Shown: positions 1 to 9,099 of the stretch, one piece after another
Layout: the number at the start of each line of letters is the position of its first letter
How positions within the stretch are numbered: position 1 is the stretch's first letter
Origin: Candidatus Onthocola gallistercoris
GTDB lineage: Bacteria; Bacillota; Clostridia; Lachnospirales; Lachnospiraceae
Direction: 5' to 3'
DNA length: 64,000 bases
Assembly: GCA_018715345.1 (NCBI GenBank)
Contig: DVLT01000035.1
Location: 1-64,000, forward strand
Translations under genes and position numbers: made by a program
Notes under the pieces: generated by a model
Told to the model about the DNA's origin: nothing
The model's input: the letters and a program-made list of their open reading frames with translations, nothing else
The model's database searches: none

Positions 1-5
1 AACAG

Positions 6-1178
6 ATGACTGAAAGAATATATGAGACAGATCCATACTGCCGGGAATTTGAGGCGGAAGTGACCGCCTGTGAGGTGGCGGAGAAGGGGTATCGTATCGC
101 CCTCAACAGAACTGCCTTTTTCCCGGAGGGAGGCGGTCAGCCGGGTGATCGGGGACAGATCGGGAATGCGACGGTGACAGATACCCGGGAAATAGATGGA
201 GAAATATGGCATATGACCCCGTTTCCGCTGGAAAAGGGTCAGACGTTCACCGGACAGCTGGATTGGGATTTCCGGTATTCCAACATGCAGAATCATGCCG
301 GTGAGCATATTGTTTCCGGCCTGATCCATCGGATGTACGGCTATGACAATGTGGGATTTCACATGGGCAGTCAGGCCATTACTATTGACATGAATGGGGA
401 ACTTTCTTGGGAGCAACTGAAAGAAGTTGAAATGAGGGCGAACCGGGCGATCATGGAAAACATACCGATCCAGGTGCTGCTCCCCGATGAAAAGGAGCTG
501 ACAACGCTGGACTATCGAAGCAAAAAGGAGATCGATGGGCAGGTCCGGCTCATCCGCATTCCTGGGTACGATTGCTGTGCCTGCTGCGGCACCCATCCGG
601 AAAAGACCGGGGAGATCCACCTGATCAAATTGCTTTCGATCCAGAATTATAAGAAAGGCGTGCGTATTTCTTTATTGTGCGGCAGCCGGGCGTTGGAAGA
701 TTACCGGTCAAAGCATCAGCAGCTTCTTTATATGTCCCATCTGTTGTCCGCCAAGATCGAAGAGGTGGATAAGGCGGTGGGGCGTCTGGAAGAGGAGAAT
801 GGAAGGCTCAAATATGAAAGGGTTGCCGCTAGAAAGGAAATCCTCCAGCTGAAAGCGGAAAAACAGCTCCAGGACATGCCAGAGGACTCGGAAAGGATTT
901 GCGTGATCGAAAGTGGTCTGGAAGGCAGCGAGCCGAGAGAATTTGCCGATGTTTTGGCTGGAAGCGGCCGGAGCATCCTTGTTCTCGCTTTACCGGAAGA
1001 AGGCCAAGGACCGTCCATGCGTTATGTGCTGATCGATCCGAAAAAAGGCGCCAGGGAATGGGGCAAAGCGCTGAATGCAGCCTTTGACGGAAGGGGCGGC
1101 GGCAGTCCGGACATGGTCCAGGGGACCTGCTGCGGTGATGTGGAAAAGATAAAAGAATGGTTTGAGGTGGCAAGATGA
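6..1178 (+). CDS. Alanyl-tRNA editing protein, AlaX family with DHHA1 domain
   Basis: A free-standing relative of the alanyl-tRNA synthetase editing half, expected to hydrolyse Ser or Gly mischarged on tRNA-Ala in the cytoplasm. The 390-residue protein has the N-terminal AlaX fold with the zinc motif HxxxH (His97 and His101) and the partner CxxxH (Cys193 and His197) inside a cysteine-rich stretch. A coiled-coil linker at about 240-290 is followed by a DHHA1-type tail with a glycine-rich GRGGGSPDMVQG segment. Length and domain order fit the long AlaX type. The start lies only 5 bases into the window, so its ribosome site is not visible. The stop overlaps the next gene by 4 bases, suggesting cotranscription. 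Confidence 0.9.
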   Translation: MTERIYETDPYCREFEAEVTACEVAEKGYRIALNRTAFFPEGGGQPGDRGQIGNATVTDTREIDGEIWHMTPFPLEKGQTFTGQLDWDFRYSNMQNHAGEHIVSGLIHRMYGYDNVGFHMGSQAITIDMNGELSWEQLKEVEMRANRAIMENIPIQVLLPDEKELTTLDYRSKKEIDGQVRLIRIPGYDCCACCGTHPEKTGEIHLIKLLSIQNYKKGVRISLLCGSRALEDYRSKHQQLLYMSHLLSAKIEEVDKAVGRLEEENGRLKYERVAARKEILQLKAEKQLQDMPEDSERICVIESGLEGSEPREFADVLAGSGRSILVLALPEEGQGPSMRYVLIDPKKGAREWGKALNAAFDGRGGGSPDMVQGTCCGDVEKIKEWFEVAR

Positions 1179-2143
1179 AGATTGTAATACTGGACGGACA
1201 TACATTGAATCCAGGAGATCTGTCCTGGGACGGGATCCGGGCTTTTGGCGAAACGACGATTTATCAGTGGACTGCACCGGAGAATACGGTGGAGCATATA
1301 GGGGACAGCGATGTGGTCCTGACCAATAAAACGGAATTGACAGGGGATGTGATCCGTTCCTGCCCCAATATCCGCTATATCGGCTGTTTGTCCACCGGCT
1401 ACAATGTGGTGGATCTGGAAGCAGCCAATGAACGGGGGATCCTGGTGACGAATATACCAGCCTACAGTACCGACGCGGTGGCACAATTTACTTTTGCGCT
1501 GCTCCTTGAGATGGCTTCCCGGGTGGGGATCCACGCCGAGGCCGTATCGGAGGGACAATGGAGCCAGTGCAAAGATTTCTGCTTTTGGAATAAACCTCTC
1601 ATGGAGTTGAAAGGCAAGACGATGGGGATCATCGGTTTTGGGGCCATCGGTCAAGCGGTGGCAAAATTGGCCGTCGCCTTTGGGATGAAGGTACTGGCCT
1701 ACCGGAGACATCCGGATCCGGCGCTCGATACGAAGGACTGTCAGCAGGTATCCTTGGAGGAAGTTTATCGCTGTGCCGATATCCTTTCCCTTCATTGTCC
1801 GCTGAATGAGGACAGCCGGGAGATGATCAACAAGGACAGCCTATCTAAAATGAAAAAGGGTGTCATTTTGATCAACACGGGAAGAGGACCTTTGATCCGG
1901 GAAGCGGATCTTCGGGAAGCGTTGGAGAGCGGGCAGGTGGCCATGGCGGCGGCCGATGTGGTTTCCGTGGAACCGATCAAAGAGACGAATCCTTTGCTTG
2001 GCGCGCCGAATATGATCATCACGCCTCACATTGCCTGGGCGCCATTGGAGACAAGGCAGAGATTGATGGGGATGGCAGTGGAAAACCTGCAGGCCTATAA
2101 AGACGGCCATCCGATCCATGTGGTGAACGGAACGGGATCGTAA
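1175..2143 (+). CDS. D-2-hydroxyacid dehydrogenase (NAD-dependent)
   Basis: A 322-residue member of the D-isomer-specific 2-hydroxyacid dehydrogenases, which interconvert 2-hydroxyacids and 2-ketoacids with NAD(P)H. The Rossmann motif GFGAIG is at 154-159, and the catalytic Arg237, Glu266 and His285 are all in their family contexts. Overall sequence feel is closest to glycerate/hydroxypyruvate reductases, but the substrate cannot be read from sequence. It starts inside the last codons of the AlaX gene (ATGA overlap). Confidence 0.9.
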   Translation: MKIVILDGHTLNPGDLSWDGIRAFGETTIYQWTAPENTVEHIGDSDVVLTNKTELTGDVIRSCPNIRYIGCLSTGYNVVDLEAANERGILVTNIPAYSTDAVAQFTFALLLEMASRVGIHAEAVSEGQWSQCKDFCFWNKPLMELKGKTMGIIGFGAIGQAVAKLAVAFGMKVLAYRRHPDPALDTKDCQQVSLEEVYRCADILSLHCPLNEDSREMINKDSLSKMKKGVILINTGRGPLIREADLREALESGQVAMAAADVVSVEPIKETNPLLGAPNMIITPHIAWAPLETRQRLMGMAVENLQAYKDGHPIHVVNGTGS

Positions 2144-2161
2144 ATATAAAGGGGAGAAAAA

Positions 2162-5100
2162 ATGAAAAGGAACAAGCATGGGAAAGATAAGTGGCTATGG
2201 CTGCTTGCGGTGTGTTTGCTGTGCGCTGCTCTGGCGGGATGCGGGCTTGCCGACGCCCTGAAGGGGCAGCTGTCGGATCCGGCGGCAGAAGCGGATACAG
2301 ACGAACAAACAGAAAGTGAAATGGAAACCGAAGCCATCACATTTTCAATCCGATCAGACAGCCGGGATCCGAAAGACATATTGGATCAGCTGGCCAGGGC
2401 TGGGCTGATCGGAAGTGAAGGCAGTTATGATCCGGATGAGCAGATCACCCGGGAGCAGTTTATCGTTCTTTTGGCGGGCGCCTATGGCTATGATCTGTCT
2501 GTGATCGGACCGGGGATCTATATGGATGTGGAAAGTGACCGGTGGTCCTATCCCTACATCACAGCGGCCCGGGACCACGGTGTGCTCCAAGATGCAGAAG
2601 GCGCCTTTTATCCGGAGGAGGTGGTACGACGGGATCAGGCTCTGATCTGGACGGTCAATGGTCTGGGACTTTACATGGATGGGGAACATCCTTTCAGTGA
2701 TATTGAAGATGCGGAGACAGCCTCGGCGGCAGCCATTGCCTGGGGACAGGGGATCATCAGCGGCAGTGTCGGCGATGCTTTTCGTCCGGCTGATGGACTG
2801 ACCATCGGCGAAGCGGCCGATCTGGTCGGTAAGGCAGCGGAATGCAAGTCCGGCCTCCACACGGTGCGGGAGGACGCGGCAAATGAACTGATCCTTCAAG
2901 AGGGGGTGGTTGTCACAAAGTCAACGGACGGGACCAATAGGCTGGTATCTACAGACGAAGCTAATAAGGAATTGACCTTCGGACAGGCGGATGGATCCAT
3001 GAAAGCTTTGAAGGACGGGGACATCCTCTATATGCAGCCGTCCGATGATTTCCCGGAAGGTTTTCTGGCAAAGGTTTCCCAGATCCGCACAGAGGATGAT
3101 CAGGTCACCTTCCGGTGCGAGGAACCCCAACTGGCAGAAGTGATCAAAAGCGTGGATATATCGGCCAGAATACCCATCAGCGTGGAAAACGCCGCAGATG
3201 CGGCAGTGACAGAGGAAGCAGTGTTAAAAGGCGAAGGCCTGATCCCGGTGACGGCGATCCAGGAAAGCGGGACACAGGAGCCTGAAACACAGGAGCCGTT
3301 TACAGCGGGGCTGGAGTTTGATGGGGACGTATCCGATTATGAGTCGCTGACGCCGGACGGTCTGAAATGGGGACTTTACGGCTGGGCTTCCGAATACGGA
3401 ACGATCCTTTATCATACGGATAATTATGATACAAAAAAAGGATTTTATGCGGGACTGGAGATGTATCTGAATGCCATCGTGGATGTGAAGATCGAAGCGG
3501 CCAACGCGGATATCGATCTGTTTTCGGTTTATGCCGGTGTGGATACTACAGCTTCTGTGACGGCAGGATATAATGAAAGCGCTTCCACGACCCAGCGGTT
3601 GGAATTGCCCTCCTGCACGGTTCCCATTTCCGGTCCCTTGTTTTTGAAGGTGGATCCCTACCTGACCATGAATGCAGAAGGGAAAATACAGGTGGAAGCC
3701 ACGGCTGCGGTGACGGGCAATATGGGCTTCCAATGCGTTGTCGAAGATGGCGAAAGCCGGGACTATACTTATAATGATAACCTGGTCACCCTGGATTTTG
3801 ACGCGCAGGCTTCCGGAAAGATGGAAGTGGGACCGGAGATCGGACTTGGACTCACCCTTTGCGGGACGCCGTTTTTTGACGGCATGGAACTGGTAAGCGG
3901 CGATGTATTCACCGGCTTTGGCATCAATGGTGAGACAAAGGTGGGACAGGAAGTAAAGGCGGACAACGAATCCATCACTTATAAAGGCCAGCAGAATACG
4001 CCGGGGGAGGATGGGAATCTTCACCTGTGCTACATATGCTATGAAGGACAGGGATACATGGTGGATCGGCTGAGTGTGGGTCTGGGAGAAGATATCAATG
4101 ATTTCCTGATGGATACCATAAAAAAAGAAGTGTCCTATAACTTTCCGGATACGGTCATTCCCCTCTTTGATTGGCATTATTCTGTCGGCGACGGCTATGG
4201 ACCGGAATTTGCCTATGAAAAATGTCCCCATATCGGATATGAAACCACCATCCATGTGGTTGACAAAAAGACAAAGAAAGCCCTTCCCGGCGTGAATGTT
4301 TCGATCTCCGGAAAAGATGCGCTGACCACCGGAAACGGCGGTTCGGCTGTCACCTGGCTTGAAAATGGAAAATATCAGGCCATTTTGACAAAGGAGGGCT
4401 ATGGACCGGAACCGGTGACGGTGACATTTACCGTTTACGGCAAGAAGCAGGAAATGACATGCGAGCTGGAAAAAATCCCTGATGAACGGGGAATGGCTGT
4501 AGCTTCCGGTTTGGCGGAATACGATGGCACGCTTTACAGTATACGTTCGATCCCGGGAATGGAACAGCTCCAGATCCAGCCGGGTAAATACGACAATATT
4601 GCCAATATGGCTTTTTATGACGGTCGGTTGTATTATGCCAGCAAGACAGCCGGGACTTCCGATTTCAGTTCGGCCATTTTTTCCTGTGATCCGGATGGAA
4701 GTGACCAGCAGCTTCTGGTGGACAGTTATTTCAACAATGACACCATGTCGTTTGAGGGTGCCCAGTCCTGCATATATTTTGTGATCTGGGAAGATAAACT
4801 GTACTTTGGTGATGGGGGCGAAAACTGTTACGATCTGCTGACCGGCCAGACGCGGGCCAGCAACGAGGCGGAGGACGGCGACGTTTTGGCGTTATGGAAC
4901 AGCTATCGGCCGGATTTTCGTTACGATAGCGGGGACGTGTACTATATGGAAGATGGAACGTTTTATCGCTCTTCGGAAGATGGCGCGACCGCCTTGGCCT
5001 CTGTATCCAGCCTTGCCCGGGTGGAAGCGGTGACAGAGGACGCCGTATATTACAGCGACTCAGAAGGAAATAATGCCAGCCTGTATCGATGGGATAAGGA

Positions 5101-5167
5101 AACCGGCAGTGTTTCCACAGTGGATAGCCATCCCACAGCTGGCAGCGGCGGGTATTTCAACTTTTGA
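2162..5167 (+). CDS. Large lipoprotein with S-layer homology domains
   Basis: A 1001-residue exported protein. A basic N-terminus and hydrophobic segment end in a lipobox (LAGC, Cys27), so it should be lipid-anchored on the outer face of the membrane. Residues about 70-230 contain S-layer-homology-like repeats, which usually bind wall polymers. The central region (about 380-700) is rich in beta structure and acidic. Residues about 700-770 resemble a carboxypeptidase-regulatory or Cna-B-like beta sandwich. The C-terminal 230 residues look like the beta-propeller repeats often seen in Lachnospiraceae surface lipoproteins. It has its own GGGGAG ribosome site. Function unknown; a surface or wall-associated role is inferred. 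Confidence 0.75.
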   Translation: MKRNKHGKDKWLWLLAVCLLCAALAGCGLADALKGQLSDPAAEADTDEQTESEMETEAITFSIRSDSRDPKDILDQLARAGLIGSEGSYDPDEQITREQFIVLLAGAYGYDLSVIGPGIYMDVESDRWSYPYITAARDHGVLQDAEGAFYPEEVVRRDQALIWTVNGLGLYMDGEHPFSDIEDAETASAAAIAWGQGIISGSVGDAFRPADGLTIGEAADLVGKAAECKSGLHTVREDAANELILQEGVVVTKSTDGTNRLVSTDEANKELTFGQADGSMKALKDGDILYMQPSDDFPEGFLAKVSQIRTEDDQVTFRCEEPQLAEVIKSVDISARIPISVENAADAAVTEEAVLKGEGLIPVTAIQESGTQEPETQEPFTAGLEFDGDVSDYESLTPDGLKWGLYGWASEYGTILYHTDNYDTKKGFYAGLEMYLNAIVDVKIEAANADIDLFSVYAGVDTTASVTAGYNESASTTQRLELPSCTVPISGPLFLKVDPYLTMNAEGKIQVEATAAVTGNMGFQCVVEDGESRDYTYNDNLVTLDFDAQASGKMEVGPEIGLGLTLCGTPFFDGMELVSGDVFTGFGINGETKVGQEVKADNESITYKGQQNTPGEDGNLHLCYICYEGQGYMVDRLSVGLGEDINDFLMDTIKKEVSYNFPDTVIPLFDWHYSVGDGYGPEFAYEKCPHIGYETTIHVVDKKTKKALPGVNVSISGKDALTTGNGGSAVTWLENGKYQAILTKEGYGPEPVTVTFTVYGKKQEMTCELEKIPDERGMAVASGLAEYDGTLYSIRSIPGMEQLQIQPGKYDNIANMAFYDGRLYYASKTAGTSDFSSAIFSCDPDGSDQQLLVDSYFNNDTMSFEGAQSCIYFVIWEDKLYFGDGGENCYDLLTGQTRASNEAEDGDVLALWNSYRPDFRYDSGDVYYMEDGTFYRSSEDGATALASVSSLARVEAVTEDAVYYSDSEGNNASLYRWDKETGSVSTVDSHPTAGSGGYFNF

Positions 5168-5191
5168 TATTCAAAGATGGATTCAGGAGGA

Positions 5192-5567
5192 ATGACAATG
5201 ATCACAGTAGCGCCCTGGCCTACATGGGCAAAGGGGGAAATTTCTGGATAGCAAAGGATGGAGAAAAGCTGATCGGTTCCGTGGGTATCATGCCCTGTGC
5301 CCCAATATTGCTGTACTTAAAAAGTTTTTCGTCTATGAGGCCTACCAGGGAGAGCCTCATCATATCGGCCAAAAACTGTACAACCGACTGCTGGCTTTTG
5401 TAAGAGAAAAAGGATATCGGACCATACTGCTGGATACGCCCCACAACACGGAGCGGGCGCATAGATTTTATGAAAAAGCCGGATTTCAAAAGATCGATGA
5501 GGCGCAGCTGCCGGTCCGGTTCAGTCATCCGTATAGAGATTGTGATTTTTTCAGCGTAAAGTTATAG
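5192..5567 (+). pseudogene. GNAT acetyltransferase remnant with at least two lesions
   Basis: An AGGAGG site precedes a start at 5192 that reads MTMIT and then stops after about 19 codons. From about 5207 another frame reads a GNAT-like core (YMGKGGNFWIAKDGEKLIGSVG). From about 5311 a third frame reads the C-terminal acetyltransferase half (FFVYEAYQGEPHHIGQKLYN, then RAHRFYEKAGFQKI) to a stop at 5567. The pieces are collinear with a MarR/GNAT-type acetyltransferase but are missing about 50 residues after the start and a short stretch in the middle. Sequencing error could explain one shift, but not the missing N-terminal segment. Confidence 0.75.
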
Positions 5568-5582
5568 AATATGAGCAGCGCA

Positions 5583-5621
5583 AAACGGCCCGGAAAGAAG
5601 AGATATCTTTCCGGGCCGTTT
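5583..5621. terminator. Perfect 16-bp stem-loop between convergent genes
   Basis: A 16-base perfect inverted repeat with a 7-base loop, starting AAACGGCCCGG, lies between the acetyltransferase remnant and selD, which converge here. It can terminate in both directions, although the U tracts are short. Confidence 0.75.
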
Positions 5622-5659
5622 GCCGCGGCATAAAGTGCTTGTTATAAAATGACCGTGAT

Positions 5660-6700
5660 CTAGAAATAGATCAGAGGTTTTTCCTTCTTGTCCGTCACTT
5701 CTCCGATGATCCGGGACCAGGAATTGTGATCCTCCATCCGTTTCAGGAAGAGATCCGCGTCCGCCTTAGGCATGGCCAGTAAAAGACCGCCGGATGTCTG
5801 GGGATCTAAAAGCACATCCTGGAGATTCTGGGGAAGGGCTGTACCCAAAGTAAATTTATCCTGAAGATAATCCAGATTATTATACATACCTTCGGGGATG
5901 ATACCGATAGCGGCGTAGTCCAGAGCCTGGGACAGGATGGGGACGGCTCCGGTATCGATCTGGATGGATTTTCCCGAAGCCTGGGCCATCTCAATGGCAT
6001 GACCGGTCAGGGAAAATCCGGTGACATCCGTGCAGGCATGGACGGTAAGACCGTCGGCGCAGCGTTTGGCATATTTATTTAATGTTGACATGATATCAAT
6101 GATCTGCTTCTGCTCGCCATCTGAAAGCAGACCTGCTTTGGCTGCGGTGTTCAGGATGCCCACGCCGATGGGCTTGGTGAGGATCAGCACATCTCCGGCG
6201 ATGGCGCCTGCATTGGTACGTACATGGTCCGGATGGGTGAAGCCGGTGACGGCAAGGCCGTATTTGGGTGTGGGATCGGAAATGGTATGGCCGCCGGCAA
6301 TGACCGCTTCCGCTTCTTTTACTTTGGCGTAGCCGCCTTCCAGGATCTGATGGAGGACTTCTATATCCAGACAGGATGGAAAGCAGATCAGATTTAAGGC
6401 GGTTGCCGGTTCTGCCCCCATGGCATAAATATCGCTCAGAGCATTGGCTGCGGCGATCTGGCCGAAGGCATAGGGGTCATCCACCATGGGCGGAAAGAAA
6501 TCCACCGTCTGGATGGCCACAAGTTGGTCGCTGATCTGGTAAACGCAGGCATCATCGCTGGTGTCAAAACCGACTAAAAGGCGGGGATCAGAAAATTTGG
6601 GCAGTTTACCCAGTACACTGTGCAGGACCCCGGGACCGATCTTGGCCGCACAGCCGGAAGTTTTAACAAGACTTGTCAATGGAACAGATTTGGAACCCAT
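5660..6700 (-). CDS. selD: Selenophosphate synthetase, cysteine form
   Basis: Makes selenophosphate from selenide and ATP, the selenium donor for selenocysteine, selenouridine and the labile selenium cofactor of molybdenum hydroxylases. From the preferred start (second ATG, 8 bases after AAAGGAGA) the protein has 346 residues. Cys17 and Lys20 fall exactly at the positions of the essential E. coli residues, in SGCAAKIGPG; the codon is TGT, so this is not a selenocysteine form. No selA, selB or selU lies in the window. Its divergent partner operon holds the selenium-dependent hydroxylase accessory genes, so supply to those enzymes is the likely job. Confidence 0.95.
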   Translation of the reverse strand: MGSKSVPLTSLVKTSGCAAKIGPGVLHSVLGKLPKFSDPRLLVGFDTSDDACVYQISDQLVAIQTVDFFPPMVDDPYAFGQIAAANALSDIYAMGAEPATALNLICFPSCLDIEVLHQILEGGYAKVKEAEAVIAGGHTISDPTPKYGLAVTGFTHPDHVRTNAGAIAGDVLILTKPIGVGILNTAAKAGLLSDGEQKQIIDIMSTLNKYAKRCADGLTVHACTDVTGFSLTGHAIEMAQASGKSIQIDTGAVPILSQALDYAAIGIIPEGMYNNLDYLQDKFTLGTALPQNLQDVLLDPQTSGGLLLAMPKADADLFLKRMEDHNSWSRIIGEVTDKKEKPLIYF

Positions 6701-6763
6701 AAACATTCTCCTTTAAAATGCGTTTTATATATAGAGTATACCATAAAGAACCAGGTAATTAAA

Positions 6764-6792
6764 TTGTCCAATAAATCAAAATATGATATACT
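6764..6792 (+). promoter_or_regulatory. Promoter for the TetR-yqeC operon
   Basis: TTGTCC, a 17-base spacer and TATACT, about 95 bases before the TetR start and between it and divergent selD. A TetR operator would be expected nearby, but no clear palindrome was found. Confidence 0.6.
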
Positions 6793-6885
6793 TATTGCAT
6801 ATTGACCGCGATCGTATCCAAGAGGATGTTTTATCAGCCTGGAGGACTTTGCGGGAAAGGTATTTTGATCAGGAGAAGAATAGCA

Positions 6886-7512
6886 TTGGAAAAAAATGAA
6901 ATGTTAGAGAATGACAGTTATGAAGATATGTCCACAGAAGACAGGATTTTGAATGCGGCATTGGAGACGGTTGAGGATTATACGATCAGCGGCACACGGA
7001 TGCACCTGATCGCAGAGAAAGCCCAGATGGTCCAATCCAACGTTCATTATTATTATCGCACAAAAGAAGCGCTCTTGCTGGCGCTGCATAAAAAGGTGCT
7101 GGATACCTGTTACAGTATCCGTCAGGAAGATGTGAAAAAGGCGGGGGATTGTCTGGAAGAACAGCTGGATGTTTTCCTGAAACAGAAAAAGAAATTCCTC
7201 GTGGAAAAGACTGCCTACGATACGGCAGAGATCGATTTTTGGGTACAGTCTCGTATAAAACCAAAGATCCGGGAACGGATGCGCCATTCCTTTGATGCCT
7301 GGAGAAAGGAAATACGCCGTTTGTTTGAGATCTATTGTCCGGATATGCCTGAAGAGCGGAAGGATAGGCTGCCCAGCATGCTGGTATCTTTGATGGAAGG
7401 GGCTACGATCCAGTACCATCTGGATCCGGAGCATTTTGATGTGGACGGCTATTTTGACATGTGTAGGGAAATGATCCTCCAGGCAGCAGGACAGCCGGAG
7501 GAAGAAGCGTGA
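6886..7512 (+). CDS. TetR-family transcriptional regulator
   Basis: A 208-residue TetR-type DNA-binding protein. The N-terminal helix-turn-helix covers about residues 20-70, ending in the typical SNVHYYYRTKEALL. The C-terminal half is an uncharacterised ligand or dimer domain. The start chosen is TTG at 6886, 10 bases after AGGAG; an upstream ATG at 6802 has no ribosome site. It is the first gene of the accessory operon and overlaps yqeC by 4 bases, so it probably controls this operon and perhaps divergent selD. The ligand is unknown; a purine or selenium signal is only a guess. Confidence 0.85.
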   Translation: MEKNEMLENDSYEDMSTEDRILNAALETVEDYTISGTRMHLIAEKAQMVQSNVHYYYRTKEALLLALHKKVLDTCYSIRQEDVKKAGDCLEEQLDVFLKQKKKFLVEKTAYDTAEIDFWVQSRIKPKIRERMRHSFDAWRKEIRRLFEIYCPDMPEERKDRLPSMLVSLMEGATIQYHLDPEHFDVDGYFDMCREMILQAAGQPEEEA

Positions 7513-8279
7513 TCTTATCAGACAGCCCGATGATTTATGACAAAGAGGGGGTATATCAGGGACATGGCCGTCTGCTGGCCGCTTTAGGATTTTTCGCCGG
7601 TCAGGAAGAAAGCCATCTGGCGATGCCGGTCATATCCATTGTGGGCGCAGGCGGAAAAACCCATACGTTTTATCGGTTGGATCAGGAACTGACAGAGATG
7701 AACATAAGTCATTTCCTCATGACCACGACCCATATGCGACTGCCAAAGGAGAAGCCGATTTATTCCAAGCTGCCGGAGGATATTTCGGCTCGAAGGGACG
7801 GATGGTGGATGGGACAGCCGTCCAAAAAGGATCCGGCGAAGCTGGCGCCGCCGGGGGAGTCGGTGATGGCTGCGGTCTGTGCCAGCGGTTATCCGGTAGT
7901 CATTGAGGCAGACGGAGCCAGAGGCAAGAGCTGTAAAGTACCGGCAACATGGGAACCGGCGATCCGACCGGAGACCACTTGGGTCATTGGGATCATGGGA
8001 CTTACGGCCATCGGCCAGCGGATCTGCGAAAGCTGTCATCGCCCGGAAGATGTGGCGCGTTTCCTCGGAAAAGAACCGGAAGATACGCTCACCTGGCAGG
8101 ATATGTGCCGGATCATCGATCATCCGGACGGATTATTTAAATCAGCAGGTGACCGTAAAAAGGTGTTGATACTAAACCAGGCCGATGATAAAATATGCAG
8201 AACATGGGGCAGAAAGATCGTGAGTCAGGCGACGATCCCGGGGCTGACCATATGGATGACTTCGTATAGAAAGGGATGA
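7509..8279 (+). CDS. yqeC: Selenium-dependent hydroxylase accessory protein YqeC
   Basis: A 256-residue member of the YqeC family, which co-occurs with orphan selD and selenium-dependent molybdenum hydroxylases. A P-loop-like GAGGKT lies near residue 47, followed by TTTHM and the conserved EADGARGK near 140, implying a nucleotide-binding enzyme. The reaction is not established; a role in inserting or handling selenium at the molybdenum centre is the usual inference. The GTG start overlaps the TetR stop, and yqeB starts 4 bases downstream. Confidence 0.9.
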   Translation: MILSDSPMIYDKEGVYQGHGRLLAALGFFAGQEESHLAMPVISIVGAGGKTHTFYRLDQELTEMNISHFLMTTTHMRLPKEKPIYSKLPEDISARRDGWWMGQPSKKDPAKLAPPGESVMAAVCASGYPVVIEADGARGKSCKVPATWEPAIRPETTWVIGIMGLTAIGQRICESCHRPEDVARFLGKEPEDTLTWQDMCRIIDHPDGLFKSAGDRKKVLILNQADDKICRTWGRKIVSQATIPGLTIWMTSYRKG

Positions 8280-8283
8280 ATAC

Positions 8284-9099
8284 ATGAAGGTTTTGATCAA
8301 AGGCGCAGGAGATCTGGCGACAGGTATCGGCTGGCGGCTGTACCGGGCAGGATATCAGGTACTGATGACGGAGATCCAGGTACCGACCACTGTCCGGCGG
8401 ACAGTCGCCTTTTCACGGGCCGTCTATGAAGGGGAAGCGACCGTGGAAGGCGTGACAGCCAGGCGGGCCTCCGATCTTTCAGAAGCGGAGGCGATACTTG
8501 AAAAAGGCGAGATACCGGTCCTTGTGGACGAAAAGGCGTTGATCCGAAGCCAGTGGGAACCGGATGTGGTGGTGGATGCCATCATCGCCAAAAGAAATCT
8601 GGGGACATCCATGAAAGACGCAGGGCTGGTCATCGGCGTCGGGCCGGGATTTACAGCAGGTACAGACTGTCATCTGGTGGTGGAGACAAAAAGAGGACAT
8701 TATCTGGGACGGGTCATCGAAGAGGGCGGCGCCATCCCCAATACCGGTATTCCAGGTAACATCGGCGGCTTTACAGTGGAACGGATCATCCGGGCCAGCG
8801 CCGATGGCCGATTTGTGCCGCTTGCGGCCATTGGAGATCATGTGGAAAAGGGACAGATCATCGCCCGGTGCGGCGATGTACCGGTGAAAGCCCTCATATC
8901 CGGCATTGTAAGAGGTATGCTCCAGGAAGGTGTCTTTGTGACAGAGGGTATGAAAGCAGGAGACATCGACGCCCGCTGCGAAAAGGATCATTGTTTTACC
9001 ATTTCGGACAAAGCCCGATCCATCGGCGGAGGCGTACTGGAGGCGGTATGCGGATATGAACACCGTTGTCTGTGTGTGGATAAAGGAGGAAGAGCATGA
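8284..9099 (+). CDS. yqeB: Selenium-dependent molybdenum hydroxylase system protein YqeB
   Basis: A 271-residue YqeB (EF2563-type) protein. It starts with a Rossmann-like GAGDLATGIGWRLYRAGYQV and contains the family segments around GPGFTAGTDCHLVVETKRGH and NTGIPGNIGG. It is one of the marker genes for the labile-selenium hydroxylase system; its biochemical step is unknown but is thought to lie in maturation of the molybdenum-selenium site. It overlaps yedF by 4 bases, so translation is probably coupled. Confidence 0.92.
   Translation: MKVLIKGAGDLATGIGWRLYRAGYQVLMTEIQVPTTVRRTVAFSRAVYEGEATVEGVTARRASDLSEAEAILEKGEIPVLVDEKALIRSQWEPDVVVDAIIAKRNLGTSMKDAGLVIGVGPGFTAGTDCHLVVETKRGHYLGRVIEEGGAIPNTGIPGNIGGFTVERIIRASADGRFVPLAAIGDHVEKGQIIARCGDVPVKALISGIVRGMLQEGVFVTEGMKAGDIDARCEKDHCFTISDKARSIGGGVLEAVCGYEHRCLCVDKGGRA

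Noticed and set aside
728..1795. Long minus-strand open frames over alaX and the dehydrogenase
   Set aside because: They lie opposite genes with clear motifs, have Arg/Pro/His-rich shadow composition and no ribosome sites.
3224..4255. A 343-codon minus-strand frame inside the SLH lipoprotein gene
   Set aside because: Composition is that of an antisense shadow (His/Ile/Arg rich), with no family motif and no ribosome site.
5660..6700. SelD as a selenoprotein with Sec at the active site
   Set aside because: The active-site codon (residue 17) is TGT, plain cysteine, and there is no in-frame TGA.
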